The notes under the pieces were generated by a model. That model had not been told where the DNA came from. It worked only from the letters and a program-made list of their open reading frames with translations, and made no database searches. A program made the position numbers and the translations under genes. From the NCBI GenBank assembly GCA_947456965.1, contig CANGTU010000003.1, positions 44,112 through 108,111 on the forward strand: DNA of 64,000 nucleotides, written 5' to 3'. The number at the start of each line of letters is the position of its first letter. Within the stretch, counting starts at the first letter, position 1. Shown in pieces: positions 18,119 through 27,017 of the stretch. Source of the DNA: Flavobacteriales bacterium (GTDB lineage: Bacteria > Bacteroidota > Bacteroidia > Flavobacteriales_D > Sanyastnellaceae).

Positions 18119-20788
18119 ATGAAACGAGAAACTCTTTCCGCACTGCTGCCACACGCTGTGGCTGTAGCTCTTTTTACGCTGCTCGCGTCTGCCTACTTCA
18201 GCCCGGTCTGGAAGGGCTATGAACTGAGGCAAGGTGATATTGACCACTGGCGGGGAATGTCCAAGGAAATATCGGACTACCGCTTGCTGAACGGCGAAGA
18301 ACCGCTCTGGACCAACTCCATGTTCGGCGGCATGCCCGCATACCAGATCAGCACCGAACATGCATCCAACCTCCTCCGGCCTGTCATGCTGATCATCCGG
18401 CTGGGCCTTCCCGGACCGGTGGGTGTGCTCTTCCTGGCCATGCTCGGCTTCTACATCTTCGCACTTTGCCTGAGGATCAACCCATGGCTCTCCATGGCCG
18501 GTGCTGTGGCATTCGGCTTCTCTACGATCAACATCCTCTACCTCGGAGCCGGACATGCAGCTAAGGTGAATGCCATAGCGCTGATGCCTCCGGTACTCGG
18601 CGGACTTATCCTCGCATTCCGCGGAAAGCCGGCTCTCGGCTCGGCTGTCTTCATGCTATTCCTCGGACTTCATATCACCGCCAATCACCTTCAGATGACC
18701 TACTACCTGGCCCTGCTCTGCGGAGCCGTAGCGCTGGGTGAAATGGCGAGACTCATCCTCGAACGCTCATTCATGTCACTCGTTCGGACATCGGCCATGC
18801 TCCTCGTTGCCACTGGCGTGGCCATATTACCGGCGATGAGCAACCTGCTCACCACGGCAGAGTACAGCAGGTACACAACACGAGGCAAGTCCGAACTGAC
18901 CATAACTGCCGAAGGTGATGAAAAGGATTCCAGCGAGAAGACGGGACTGGAGACCAACTACATCCTGGATTACAATTTTGCTCCAGGTGAACAATGGTCA
19001 CTCTTCATCCCCAATGCCTTCGGCGGTGAATCCGCCCCGCTCGGAAAAAACAAAGAAGCCATCCGGGAAGTCCCGCGAGCCATGCGTGAGCAAATCAGCC
19101 AGGCCAACCAATACTGGGGCGCACAGCGATTTACCGGAGGCGCTTTCTATTTCGGCGCCGCCATCATGATGCTCTTTGCTGCCGGACTCCTCCTCGTCCG
19201 TGATACTATTCGCTGGCCTTTCCTGATTGTGACCCTGCTAGCACTTGCACTGTGCGTAAAAGAACAAACGGCGCTGAACGAATTCTTCATCGGATCATTC
19301 CCTCTCTACAACAAGTTCCGGGACTCCAAGATGGTTCTGGTTCTCATCCAGATCATGGCCCCTGCCATTGCACTTCTATTCCTCCAACAGGTTTACCGGG
19401 GTGAACTGTGGCCCCGCGACAAGCGGATCGTGCTCGGTGGCATTGGGCTCGTACTGTTCATCGCCGTTATCGCAGCGGCAAGCCCCGGCATGATGGGCTC
19501 ATTCATTTCGGCTGATGAGGCTGAGCAATTCGCCCAATACGAAGAGGAGTTTGCCGGCAACAGCGATCAACTGGCCATGCTCACCGATTATCAGGACGGC
19601 CTGGTGGCTGCGAGGAAAGCGGTATATAGCAAGGATGCCGGCAGAAGCTTGCTTTTTGGCTTTCTGGGTATCGGACTCGTGGCGCTGGCCTGGTTCAGGA
19701 TAGCAAGGGAAGCGGCTCTCGGGCTGGCGCTGCTAGCCATCGCAGCCATCGACTTATGGACCATTGACCTACGCTACCTCAACAATAAGAAACAAAAAAG
19801 CGAATACGAGGCCTATGTGAAAACCGACGATAAGCTGATCCCGTACAAACCTACATCAGCTGATATGGCTATCCTTGCTGAGGAAGAAGCCCGCGCGGAA
19901 GGTGCCAGCGAACTGAAAAAAGAACTGCTGACCCGAATGCAGAAATCACCGGCCTACCAGGGTGTTAAGAACGAAGAACTGCTCGAGCAGGTTGCCGCAT
20001 TCGGCGCACTCGGACTACAGTCAAACTACCGCGTGCTGAATCTCAGTAATCCATTCAACGATGCGGCCACTTCATACTACCACAAGAGCATCGGTGGATA
20101 CCATGGTGCCAAGCTGAAGAGCTATCAGGAAGTGATTGACTTCTACCTGCAGAATGAGGTTGGCCTGGTCATCGACTCACTGAAAGCCCGCAATCCACTG
20201 GGTGCTCTGGCCCAGACACGCATAGCCAATATGCTCAATGCCCGTTATGTCGTGTACAATCCTGAAGCACCTCCTCTGGCCAATCCCTTTGCGCTCGGCA
20301 ATGCCTGGTTTGTGCAGGAACTAGTGGAAGCCAAAGACGCCGACGACGAGATTTCCTTACTCGCGGAAATTGATCCAGCCCGACAGGCGGTATGCAGAAG
20401 CGATATGATGGAGCTCCTGGGGAGTGCATCACCCGTTGACTCAACAGCTGCAGTCCAGCTGGATGAATATGCACCCAACAAATTATCCTATGAATGCACA
20501 TCCTCCGGCGGCGGCATAGTGGTATTCAGCGAAACCTACTATCCCGAGGGATGGGTCTGCCGGATCGACGGACAGGAACTTCCAACGGCAAGGGTCAATT
20601 ACATCCTGCGCGCCGTTCGTGTGCCGGAAGGCGATCATACCATCGAATGGTCGTTTGAGCCTGCTGTCTGGGAACAGGGATCACAGATATCCATGGCCGG
20701 CTCGTGCTTACTCTATCTGCTGCTCGGTGCCGCGGGATTTTCAGTTTACCGCGACAACAAGAAACGCAGACAGGATCTTAAATCCTGA
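18119..20788 (+). CDS. YfhO family polytopic membrane protein
   Basis: 889 aa from the ATG at 18119 (MKRETLSALL). About a dozen hydrophobic segments occupy the first two thirds, followed by a large non-membrane domain and one final helix near the C-terminus. The N-terminal loop with GDIDHWRGMSKEI and LWTNSMFGGMPAYQI, and the C-terminal FSETYYPEGWVCRIDG with ILRAVRVPEGDHTIEW, are characteristic of Bacteroidota YfhO proteins. These resemble GT-C glycosyltransferases; in Gram-positive bacteria YfhO helps glycosylate teichoic acids. The role here is unknown, perhaps envelope glycan modification. A 10-codon upstream extension (ATG 18089) is less likely. Confidence 0.85.
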   Translation: MKRETLSALLPHAVAVALFTLLASAYFSPVWKGYELRQGDIDHWRGMSKEISDYRLLNGEEPLWTNSMFGGMPAYQISTEHASNLLRPVMLIIRLGLPGPVGVLFLAMLGFYIFALCLRINPWLSMAGAVAFGFSTINILYLGAGHAAKVNAIALMPPVLGGLILAFRGKPALGSAVFMLFLGLHITANHLQMTYYLALLCGAVALGEMARLILERSFMSLVRTSAMLLVATGVAILPAMSNLLTTAEYSRYTTRGKSELTITAEGDEKDSSEKTGLETNYILDYNFAPGEQWSLFIPNAFGGESAPLGKNKEAIREVPRAMREQISQANQYWGAQRFTGGAFYFGAAIMMLFAAGLLLVRDTIRWPFLIVTLLALALCVKEQTALNEFFIGSFPLYNKFRDSKMVLVLIQIMAPAIALLFLQQVYRGELWPRDKRIVLGGIGLVLFIAVIAAASPGMMGSFISADEAEQFAQYEEEFAGNSDQLAMLTDYQDGLVAARKAVYSKDAGRSLLFGFLGIGLVALAWFRIAREAALGLALLAIAAIDLWTIDLRYLNNKKQKSEYEAYVKTDDKLIPYKPTSADMAILAEEEARAEGASELKKELLTRMQKSPAYQGVKNEELLEQVAAFGALGLQSNYRVLNLSNPFNDAATSYYHKSIGGYHGAKLKSYQEVIDFYLQNEVGLVIDSLKARNPLGALAQTRIANMLNARYVVYNPEAPPLANPFALGNAWFVQELVEAKDADDEISLLAEIDPARQAVCRSDMMELLGSASPVDSTAAVQLDEYAPNKLSYECTSSGGGIVVFSETYYPEGWVCRIDGQELPTARVNYILRAVRVPEGDHTIEWSFEPAVWEQGSQISMAGSCLLYLLLGAAGFSVYRDNKKRRQDLKS

Positions 20789-20792
20789 TTCC

Positions 20793-22145
20793 ATGGGCCT
20801 CTTGATGGCCTTGGTGCTTGCGCTGGGAGCGCTTGTGGTTCTCACCAGATGGCAGGTCGTTCTCCGCGAAGACATTTCACCAGGTTGGCTGGGCAGCGTA
20901 TGGTGCATTCGCATTGCTGCAGGTTTCTGCCTGATGGCCATCTACACCTGGTACTATCCTGACCGCAACACAGGGGATACGTGGAAGTACTTCGACGATG
21001 CCATGAAAATCAGGTCCTGGTGGTCACAGGATCCTTCACTGACCTTGCGATTCCTCACCGGTATTGGCCTGGATGATCCTGCTTTCACACTGTGGAAGGA
21101 TCAACTCACCGGGTGGAATACACAGTACACTTACGGACTGCCCTACGATTACCGGATGATGGTGCGGCTGCAACTTCTCCTCAGCATCCTGTCATTCGGC
21201 CACTACGAAGTTCATGTTGTACTCATGGCGCTGGCGGGCTGGTGGGGCTCCTGGTTTGCATTTCGAGCGATTCGTCCGTTCTGGCCACATGCTCCACTTT
21301 CCTTGTTTCTTCTGCTCAACCTGATTCCCACAACTGCACTGTGGTCTTCCGGAGTAGCGAAAGAATCGCCCCTGTGGTTGGGTTTTGGCCTCGCCCTGCT
21401 CGTGATCAGTGCAGGCATCCGCAACCGGTTTGGACGCCAGCACATCATCCCTGCACTCTTTGCTGCAGCGCTCCTCTCAGCATTCAAACCCTACATCGGC
21501 CTGTGCATGGTGCCATCGCTCTTTTCGCTGATCATCTGGCACCTGGTGCATCGCAAACGGCTTGCCCTGGTCTTCGTATCGGTACACGCGCTGATTATTC
21601 TGGCTGCTACTACCGGCAGTTGGCTCAATCCGGCTGGTGACCTTTTCTACATACTGGGAAAAAGGCGCGACGATTTCTATGCCGAGGCGACTAACAAGCA
21701 TGCGAGGTCAGTGGTGGCTATTCCACAAATAACCAATTTCGCGGAAGCCGTAATGCACCTACCCGAAGCCATGGCCCTCACCTACCTTCGTCCTTGGCCG
21801 GGGGAGGCTGAAAATGCCACTACGGCAGCAGCCGCCACCGAAAATGGATTGCTCGCACTTTTGCTCGCACTTGTGATTCCTGCATTCCGGTGGCCACGCA
21901 ATACAGACCAGCCCTTTCTGTGGTTTGCGGTTTCTTTCGTGGTGGCCAATGCGGTGATCATCGGCTTTAGTGTACCCGTACTCGGTGCCTCAGTGAGGTA
22001 TAAAATGGCCGGTCTGATGATGCTCATCATCCTTACAGGCATCCTCGCACGCGGACCGCAGCACAGGATCCTGATCAACTTGTTTTGCGTTCTGAAAGGG
22101 CCTGACGCAGCAACGCAAGATGCGAGATCATCACCAGCGGAATAA
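20793..22145 (+). CDS. Polytopic membrane protein, unrecognised (glycosyltransferase-like context)
   Basis: 450 aa with about ten predicted membrane helices. The start at 20793 (MGLLMALVLALG) is 4 nt after the YfhO stop; the open frame continues upstream only inside the YfhO gene. After the first helices a loop reads DRNTGDTWKYFDDAMK, an acidic loop reminiscent of GT-C glycosyltransferase or polymerase folds, but no family is assigned. Tight coupling to the YfhO gene suggests a shared envelope-glycan role (inference). Its last 71 nt overlap antiparallel with the end of the next gene. Confidence 0.72.
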   Translation: MGLLMALVLALGALVVLTRWQVVLREDISPGWLGSVWCIRIAAGFCLMAIYTWYYPDRNTGDTWKYFDDAMKIRSWWSQDPSLTLRFLTGIGLDDPAFTLWKDQLTGWNTQYTYGLPYDYRMMVRLQLLLSILSFGHYEVHVVLMALAGWWGSWFAFRAIRPFWPHAPLSLFLLLNLIPTTALWSSGVAKESPLWLGFGLALLVISAGIRNRFGRQHIIPALFAAALLSAFKPYIGLCMVPSLFSLIIWHLVHRKRLALVFVSVHALIILAATTGSWLNPAGDLFYILGKRRDDFYAEATNKHARSVVAIPQITNFAEAVMHLPEAMALTYLRPWPGEAENATTAAAATENGLLALLLALVIPAFRWPRNTDQPFLWFAVSFVVANAVIIGFSVPVLGASVRYKMAGLMMLIILTGILARGPQHRILINLFCVLKGPDAATQDARSSPAE

Positions 22146-22788
22146 TTACCGATGGCAGCCAAACGAAAGGAAAATGCATAAAGGCATAGTTGGGTTGCTC
22201 AAAGTCCCAGGCCTGAATCGGCGAGGGTAAGGCGCCGGCTGAGCATACGATCATATTGATGAGCAACGCCAAACCTGCGCCATTCCACACGAGCAGTATA
22301 ACCCTCGATAACTTCTTCCTGCGATAGCCCCAATACCAGATCGCAGGAGCAGTTATCCCAAAAAGAATATCAGGATTTGCTCCCGCAAAAGTCATGCTCC
22401 AGGGAACCTGCTTCCAGGTAGCCAAAAGATAAAGCCCCACCGCAGCAGGAATCCGGATCACATGCAGCAGCGCAAGCACCCCCGGATGCAAACCATCCAG
22501 GAAACGACGGCCACCGGGCAGAGCGAACAACAGAAGGAAGATACCCAGGCTTGTAGCAAGCGGAAATACCAGATGAGGCGGATTCACGTCGCGGTTCATA
22601 TACCAGCCATTGAGTGCCAGAGTGCTCTGAAAGATCATCCACATCAGCAAGAGCAAAGCCAGCGGGTGAGCCCGGCGACGCACGGTCGGTGTGCGACCCT
22701 GCATCACAGAAGCAATGAAGAAGGCCATGCTCAGCAAGGTTGAAAGAATAAAGAGCAGGGAAATGCCCATGGAAATGTTTTCAATCAT
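22075..22788 (-). CDS. Seven-helix membrane protein, unknown function
   Basis: 237 aa with about seven hydrophobic helices distributed over the whole length and short loops. No catalytic motif was recognised. The terminal helix VWLPSVIIPLVMISHLALL is followed by a short polar tail. The gene starts 3 nt after the stop of the DCC-family gene, so the two form an operon. Its 3' end overlaps the convergent plus-strand gene by 71 nt, both frames being well formed. Confidence 0.7.
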   Translation of the reverse strand: MIENISMGISLLFILSTLLSMAFFIASVMQGRTPTVRRRAHPLALLLLMWMIFQSTLALNGWYMNRDVNPPHLVFPLATSLGIFLLLFALPGGRRFLDGLHPGVLALLHVIRIPAAVGLYLLATWKQVPWSMTFAGANPDILFGITAPAIWYWGYRRKKLSRVILLVWNGAGLALLINMIVCSAGALPSPIQAWDFEQPNYAFMHFPFVWLPSVIIPLVMISHLALLRQALSERKTS

Positions 22789-22791
22789 AGG

Positions 22792-23193
22792 TCAATCAAG
22801 AAACAGATTTCGTTCAGCCGGTGAAGGTATCCGGCATCTCTCACGCTTTCCAAACCAATCGTAGCGATTGCGTGCCACCAGACGGTACACCGCATCACGG
22901 AAGAAACGTGGAAATAAATAAGCCGCACGCATGGCTCTCCAGCCTCCCCCCATGTCTGCCATCGCTTCAATAACCGCAGTGGAAGAGAAATACAATTGAC
23001 CCCCGCGCCAATAGGCCACTGAATCAGGAATACCGGAAACAGACTCCAGAAGATCAGCGGCCACCGAGCCCTGAAGAGGGGCATAATGCAGTACACGCCG
23101 ATGATCCCAGCGGATCATCCGGCTCACCCACGAATTGCACAATCCGCAGATTCCATCAAAGAACACAATACGCTCTGGCCTGTTTTCTTCCAT
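22792..23193 (-). CDS. DCC family thiol-disulfide oxidoreductase-like protein (DUF393)
   Basis: 133 aa from the ATG at 23193. The N-terminal RIVFFDGICGLCNSWV (8-23) is the DxxCxxC hallmark of the DCC (DUF393) family, with Cys16 and Cys19 as candidate redox pair. LHYAPLQG, the STAVIEAMADMGGGW block and the closing YRLVARNRYDWFGK are also typical. It is predicted to be cytoplasmic or membrane-associated; the substrate is unknown. The frame stays open 100 codons further upstream, but that part runs antisense through the divergent GNAT gene and is unconserved. It precedes the seven-helix gene by 3 nt. Confidence 0.85.
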   Translation of the reverse strand: MEENRPERIVFFDGICGLCNSWVSRMIRWDHRRVLHYAPLQGSVAADLLESVSGIPDSVAYWRGGQLYFSSTAVIEAMADMGGGWRAMRAAYLFPRFFRDAVYRLVARNRYDWFGKRERCRIPSPAERNLFLD

Positions 23194-23220
23194 CACCGCA
23201 CAAGATATACTGTGCTCCAC

Positions 23221-23228
23221 TACCTTTG
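23221..23228 (+). promoter_or_regulatory. Bacteroidota -7 promoter box for the GNAT/MFS pair
   Basis: TACCTTTG, a perfect TAnnTTTG element, ending 5 nt before the ATG at 23234. It lies in the 40-nt divergent gap with the DCC gene and again predicts an almost leaderless mRNA. Confidence 0.5.
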
Positions 23229-23233
23229 AACCA

Positions 23234-24511
23234 ATGATTTGTTCATCCCGGGAGGAATTGAGGCGGGAAATCAGGAGTACCTCCGCTCTGCGGTGGAGGC
23301 AACGTCCAACCGATCTGCGTTGTGTTATCCTGTCAGATCTGTCCGGCAATGATCTGGAGCACTGGAAAGAAATATCCCATCGCTCATCTGTATTCCTTGA
23401 CCCCGGATACCTGGCGGGTCTGCACTGCGGACTGCCGTCCGACGATAAACTCTGGTACTGCCTCGTGTACCGCGCGATGAAACCAGTCGGCATTGCAGTA
23501 TTTCACCTGACCATATTCAGAACAAGGGAGGAACTGGCTTCAGAGCATTGTTCCATCGCCACCATCATCCGCAAATCACTTACAGGAAACCGGCCGGAAG
23601 CAGGGGTGCTCATCTGCGGAAATGCATTTGCTACTGGTGAGCATGGCTTCACTTTTCTCCCTGAAGTAGCAGCACCCGAAGCCATGGATACGATTTGCTA
23701 TGCTTTGACAGATATTATCCGGCAGGAACAACAAGCAGGAAAAAAGATTTCAGCTGTAGTAGCCAAGGATTTTTACCCTCGAAACAAGGCTATAGTCAAA
23801 GCCCTTCGCAAATGCGGCTTTCGCGACTTTGAAGTCGATCCCAATATGATTCTCCCCGTTGCCAGTCGGTGGACATCTGTCACTGACTATATGGCTGATA
23901 TGAATACCAAGTTCAGGACCAAAGCCCGGGCTGCCCTTCAGCGATCATCTTCAATCGTAGTAGAAACCGTAAGTCACGAGGAATTTCATCGTGATATCGA
24001 CAGCTACTACCAGCTCTACACGCAGGTGAATACCAGAGCGGAATATCGCCTGGGAACGCTCACGATTTCTTCATTTGACAGTATAAAGCAACACCTGAAG
24101 GACAGAATGATCATACGGTCATACCGTCTCGATGGGAAACTCGTTGGATTTCTAACAGCACTCGACTGCGGTGACCGGCTCGACGCCCATATGGTAGGTA
24201 TTGACTATGAATTCAACAAGTCACACGGAATTTACTCCTCTATGCTTATTGAGTACGTTTCACTGGCCATAGCTCTTCGAAAAAAATGGGTGATGTTTGG
24301 CAGGACGGCGGGCGAAATGAAGAGCACTGTGGGCGCTTTTCCAGTGCAGCTCTCCTGCTGCATCCGACACCCGGGTAAGATTTCCAACCTGCTACTCAAC
24401 TGGCTGTTTACGTATGTGAAGCCATCGGAATTTCCGATCCGCGAACCGTGGAAGAGAACAGTGCGTGACGAATTACAAGCCCGTATAGACGAGGGGCCAT
24501 TCTGCTGCTGA
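23234..24511 (+). CDS. GNAT/FemAB-like acetyltransferase-fold protein
   Basis: 425 aa starting MICSSREELR. It looks like a GNAT-fold protein of the FemAB or BioF2-like type: the region YMADMNTKFRTKARAALQRS (around 255) followed by LVGFLTALDCGDRLDAHMVG and HGIYSSMLIEYVSLAIALR resembles the C-terminal acyl-transfer half of such proteins. The N-terminal half (DPGYLAGLHCGLPSDDKLWY onward) is probably a second related domain. Acyl donor and acceptor are unknown. The MFS gene follows after 11 nt, so the pair may make and export an acylated compound (inference). A longer start at 23135 would overlap the divergent DCC gene. Confidence 0.7.
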   Translation: MICSSREELRREIRSTSALRWRQRPTDLRCVILSDLSGNDLEHWKEISHRSSVFLDPGYLAGLHCGLPSDDKLWYCLVYRAMKPVGIAVFHLTIFRTREELASEHCSIATIIRKSLTGNRPEAGVLICGNAFATGEHGFTFLPEVAAPEAMDTICYALTDIIRQEQQAGKKISAVVAKDFYPRNKAIVKALRKCGFRDFEVDPNMILPVASRWTSVTDYMADMNTKFRTKARAALQRSSSIVVETVSHEEFHRDIDSYYQLYTQVNTRAEYRLGTLTISSFDSIKQHLKDRMIIRSYRLDGKLVGFLTALDCGDRLDAHMVGIDYEFNKSHGIYSSMLIEYVSLAIALRKKWVMFGRTAGEMKSTVGAFPVQLSCCIRHPGKISNLLLNWLFTYVKPSEFPIREPWKRTVRDELQARIDEGPFCC

Positions 24512-24522
24512 ATGCAAACACC

Positions 24523-25854
24523 ATGTTCAATCCAGCGCGGGTGAGTCCATACTCCGGAATGACCAGGAGAAAAGAACTCATTCTCCTTTTGCTTTTGGCC
24601 TCGGTCCAGTTCACCAATATCGTGGATTTCGTGATTATGATGCCGATGGGTGATCTGCTCAAAAAATCTCTTGATATCAGTCCGGCGCAATACGGATGGC
24701 TGGTATCCAGCTACGGATTGGCCGCCGGACTCACGGCATTCCTCGGGGTGTTCTACCTCGACAACCTGGATCGCAAACGAGCGCTGCTCCTGGCCTACGC
24801 AGGATTTATGCTGGGCACTTGCTGCAGTGCGGTGGTGCCCACCACCCGCGATGCGGAACTAAACTATTGGCTATTCATTGGCACCCGTGTTATTACAGGT
24901 CTCACCGGCGGCTTGCTTGGCGGACTCGTACTGTCCATTGTCGGAGATGTCATTCCGGTTGAACGAAGGGGTCGCGCTATGGGGGTTATCACAATGGCCT
25001 TCTCGCTGGCATCCATACTGGGCATTCCCATCGCTCTCACCCTCGTTGATGCCTTTGGGCAAAACTGGCATGTCCCGTTCTATGGTGTCTGTCTGATCAG
25101 TCTGCCTGTCTGGGTTCTCAGCTTTCGGTTTATCCCACCCCTGCAGGCACACCTTGCATTGCACAAGCAAGGTTATCACCGGATGGAAACAATCCGGGCG
25201 ATCTTCAGCGATGTGGCCCAGCGTAATGCTCTGCTCTTTTCGATCACCCTCATCATGGGCCAGTTTACCGTAGTCGTATTCCTCACACCCTATATGATCA
25301 ACAACGTAGGTCTTGCGCAAACTGATATCAAGTACATCTATTTGACCGGGGGATTATGCACTGTGCTTTCCGGCTACTTCATCGGCCAGATGGTGGACCG
25401 CTTCGGACGCTACCGGATCTTCACCATATTCGCATTCCTCTCGGTCATTACGCTGTTGCTCATCACCCACCTTCCACCCAGCCCCTTATGGCTCGTGCTG
25501 ATTGTGGGAGGATTCTTTTTCATCTTCATCTCGGGTCGGATGATCCCTGCCAACACCATCACCACCTCTCTGGTTGAGCCCCGGCACAGAGCCGGATTCA
25601 TGAGTCTCAACTCGGCCTGTATGTCACTGGCCTCCGGACTTAGTGGAATTATTGCGGGAACCGTTGTTTACCAGGCCACAGAAACATCACCGCTTGAGCA
25701 TTACGCCATCGTTGGTTACCTCGCTGTGGGTGCCACACTTCTGGCGCTTATGCTCCTCCGCAGGATGAAGGCCATCGGGCAATCTCTTCATCCAGGCCAT
25801 TTATCGGGCACTACCATTCCGCGTGAAACTTCGATCCACGACGAGCCCTTCTGA
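24523..25854 (+). CDS. MFS transporter
   Basis: 443 aa with about twelve transmembrane helices. The major facilitator loop 2-3 motif appears as GVFYLDNLDRKRALL and its second-half copy as GQMVDRFGRYRIF. The drug/sugar-efflux (AraJ-like) layout, with GLTGGLLGGLVLSIVGDVIP and RRGRAMGVITMAFSLA, suggests proton-coupled export. The substrate is unknown. It is 11 nt downstream of the GNAT-like gene, likely in one operon. A start at MTRRKELIL (24559) is an alternative. The 3' end overlaps the convergent DUF1853 gene by 67 nt. Confidence 0.87.
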   Translation: MFNPARVSPYSGMTRRKELILLLLLASVQFTNIVDFVIMMPMGDLLKKSLDISPAQYGWLVSSYGLAAGLTAFLGVFYLDNLDRKRALLLAYAGFMLGTCCSAVVPTTRDAELNYWLFIGTRVITGLTGGLLGGLVLSIVGDVIPVERRGRAMGVITMAFSLASILGIPIALTLVDAFGQNWHVPFYGVCLISLPVWVLSFRFIPPLQAHLALHKQGYHRMETIRAIFSDVAQRNALLFSITLIMGQFTVVVFLTPYMINNVGLAQTDIKYIYLTGGLCTVLSGYFIGQMVDRFGRYRIFTIFAFLSVITLLLITHLPPSPLWLVLIVGGFFFIFISGRMIPANTITTSLVEPRHRAGFMSLNSACMSLASGLSGIIAGTVVYQATETSPLEHYAIVGYLAVGATLLALMLLRRMKAIGQSLHPGHLSGTTIPRETSIHDEPF

Positions 25855-26720
25855 ATCGCCTGTACCACCATGCAACCACGAAAAGACGCCGGCATCCGGC
25901 GGATTTCCCGGATCAACTCATCACCGGTCATAAGCGCTGGTGAAGCCGATTCCCAGCGGGCAAGCCACTCCTTACGCGGCAGCACAATCCACTGGGCCTC
26001 CCGTCCGGACAGAGCGCTCAACTGACCGACGCGGGCCCACCAACCGCCGCAGTGCTGCGGATGCGCATACTCGGGAAGCGGATGATGCCCGATCCGATCA
26101 AAGGGAACGAAAAAAAAGCCGGTCAGCCACACCGCCCGATGTAGTTTTTTCGGAGTACCCTGTGGCAATTGATGGCGCACTGCTTCCAAATCCGATAATG
26201 CGAGCTGCATTTCTAACCTGGCCACTTTGATATCCAGCCGGTCAGCCGGATTCAAACCGACCCAGCGCTGCCAGCTCCGGCTGGTCCGGCTGCCGAGGTA
26301 GTATTTGCAGGCCATTTCAAGGTGTATCCATTCACCCGAACTGGTATCGCGAATCAGCATATCCAGTTCACCGAGCGTTCGGCCGCGTTCTTCAGCCCGA
26401 ACACCCTCAGCCATCACCTCGAGAGACGGTATCTGCTTCAGGCAGAATGATGCCACCGTCTCAAACTGCTTGCCCAGCATTCCGGAAGGATGCCTCCATC
26501 CGGCTCCGGCCTTCATGGCCTCATGAAGCGCTGCACTGGCATCATACTCATCCAGCCAGCTGTCGGGCCACAAGGCGATACCGGGCGACCAAGCCTCATG
26601 CATCAGCAGGGGCGGAGCATGCAGGACCCACTCCACCTCCCGGAGGAACAATGATCTTTCTCCCATCCCCGTTTCGTTCATGTGGGTAAAAATGGCGGTT
26701 TTGTTCGAAACACCCTTCAT
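25788..26720 (-). CDS. DUF1853 family protein (PD-(D/E)XK-like)
   Basis: 310 aa. The core RTLGELDMLIRD followed by GEWIHLEMACKYYLG matches the DUF1853 pattern and has the acidic-acidic-Lys arrangement of PD-(D/E)XK nuclease folds (E, D, then E-x-x-x-K). LGKQFETVASFCL upstream and the aromatic GGWWARVGQL downstream fit the family. Biological function is unknown and nuclease activity is only inferred. Start could be MNETGMGERS (26681) instead. The last 67 nt overlap the MFS gene antiparallel. Confidence 0.72.
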   Translation of the reverse strand: MKGVSNKTAIFTHMNETGMGERSLFLREVEWVLHAPPLLMHEAWSPGIALWPDSWLDEYDASAALHEAMKAGAGWRHPSGMLGKQFETVASFCLKQIPSLEVMAEGVRAEERGRTLGELDMLIRDTSSGEWIHLEMACKYYLGSRTSRSWQRWVGLNPADRLDIKVARLEMQLALSDLEAVRHQLPQGTPKKLHRAVWLTGFFFVPFDRIGHHPLPEYAHPQHCGGWWARVGQLSALSGREAQWIVLPRKEWLARWESASPALMTGDELIREIRRMPASFRGCMVVQAIQKGSSWIEVSRGMVVPDKWPG

Positions 26721-26738
26721 GACTGCATGTGCGGCCAG

Positions 26739-26746
26739 TATTTTTG
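26739..26746 (+). promoter_or_regulatory. Bacteroidota -7 promoter box for the OmpH operon
   Basis: TATTTTTG, a perfect TAnnTTTG element. Transcription from here would begin near 26751, excluding the ATG at 26682 as start of the first operon gene and favouring the TTG at 26814. Confidence 0.45.
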
Positions 26747-26813
26747 CGGAAAACCGTCAAGCGCAGTGCGACTCGCCGATACCATTCCCCATCCCCATTG
26801 CAGGATTTCCATC

Positions 26814-27017
26814 TTGTCATGGAATGAGAAGTGGATAATTGAAATCGAAGCCGGACAATACAAGCAGTCCTACAAGATTGCTCAGGACAGTGTAGCCGGA
26901 CTAGATGCTGTAAAGAAACTGGTTACCCCCCGGTTGCTTTCAGCCACCTTGGACCGCTTCAGATCTATGCATGAAGATTTCGCGCAGGCGTTTGCCGGAT
27001 TGAATAGCCAACCATGA
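26814..27017 (+). CDS. Small protein (67 aa) preceding OmpH, probable TTG start
   Basis: The coding-like part is about 64 residues from NEKWIIEIEAGQYKQSYKI to AFAGLNSQP, soluble and helical, of no recognised family. The only in-frame ATGs are at 26682 and 26730, both upstream of the probable promoter and in sequence without coding character. A TTG at 26814 is preceded by AGGA at a 9-nt spacing (AGGATTTCCATC) and is the best start. The stop overlaps the ompH ATG by 4 nt (ATGA), indicating coupled translation. Confidence 0.6.
   Translation: MSWNEKWIIEIEAGQYKQSYKIAQDSVAGLDAVKKLVTPRLLSATLDRFRSMHEDFAQAFAGLNSQP

Noticed and set aside
22792..23493. 233-aa version of the DCC protein
   Set aside because: The first 100 residues run antisense through the GNAT gene and lack family features.
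26682..26813. ATG at 26682 as start of the gene before ompH
   Set aside because: It lies upstream of a perfect -7 box, and residues 1-44 look non-coding and overlap the divergent DUF1853 start.
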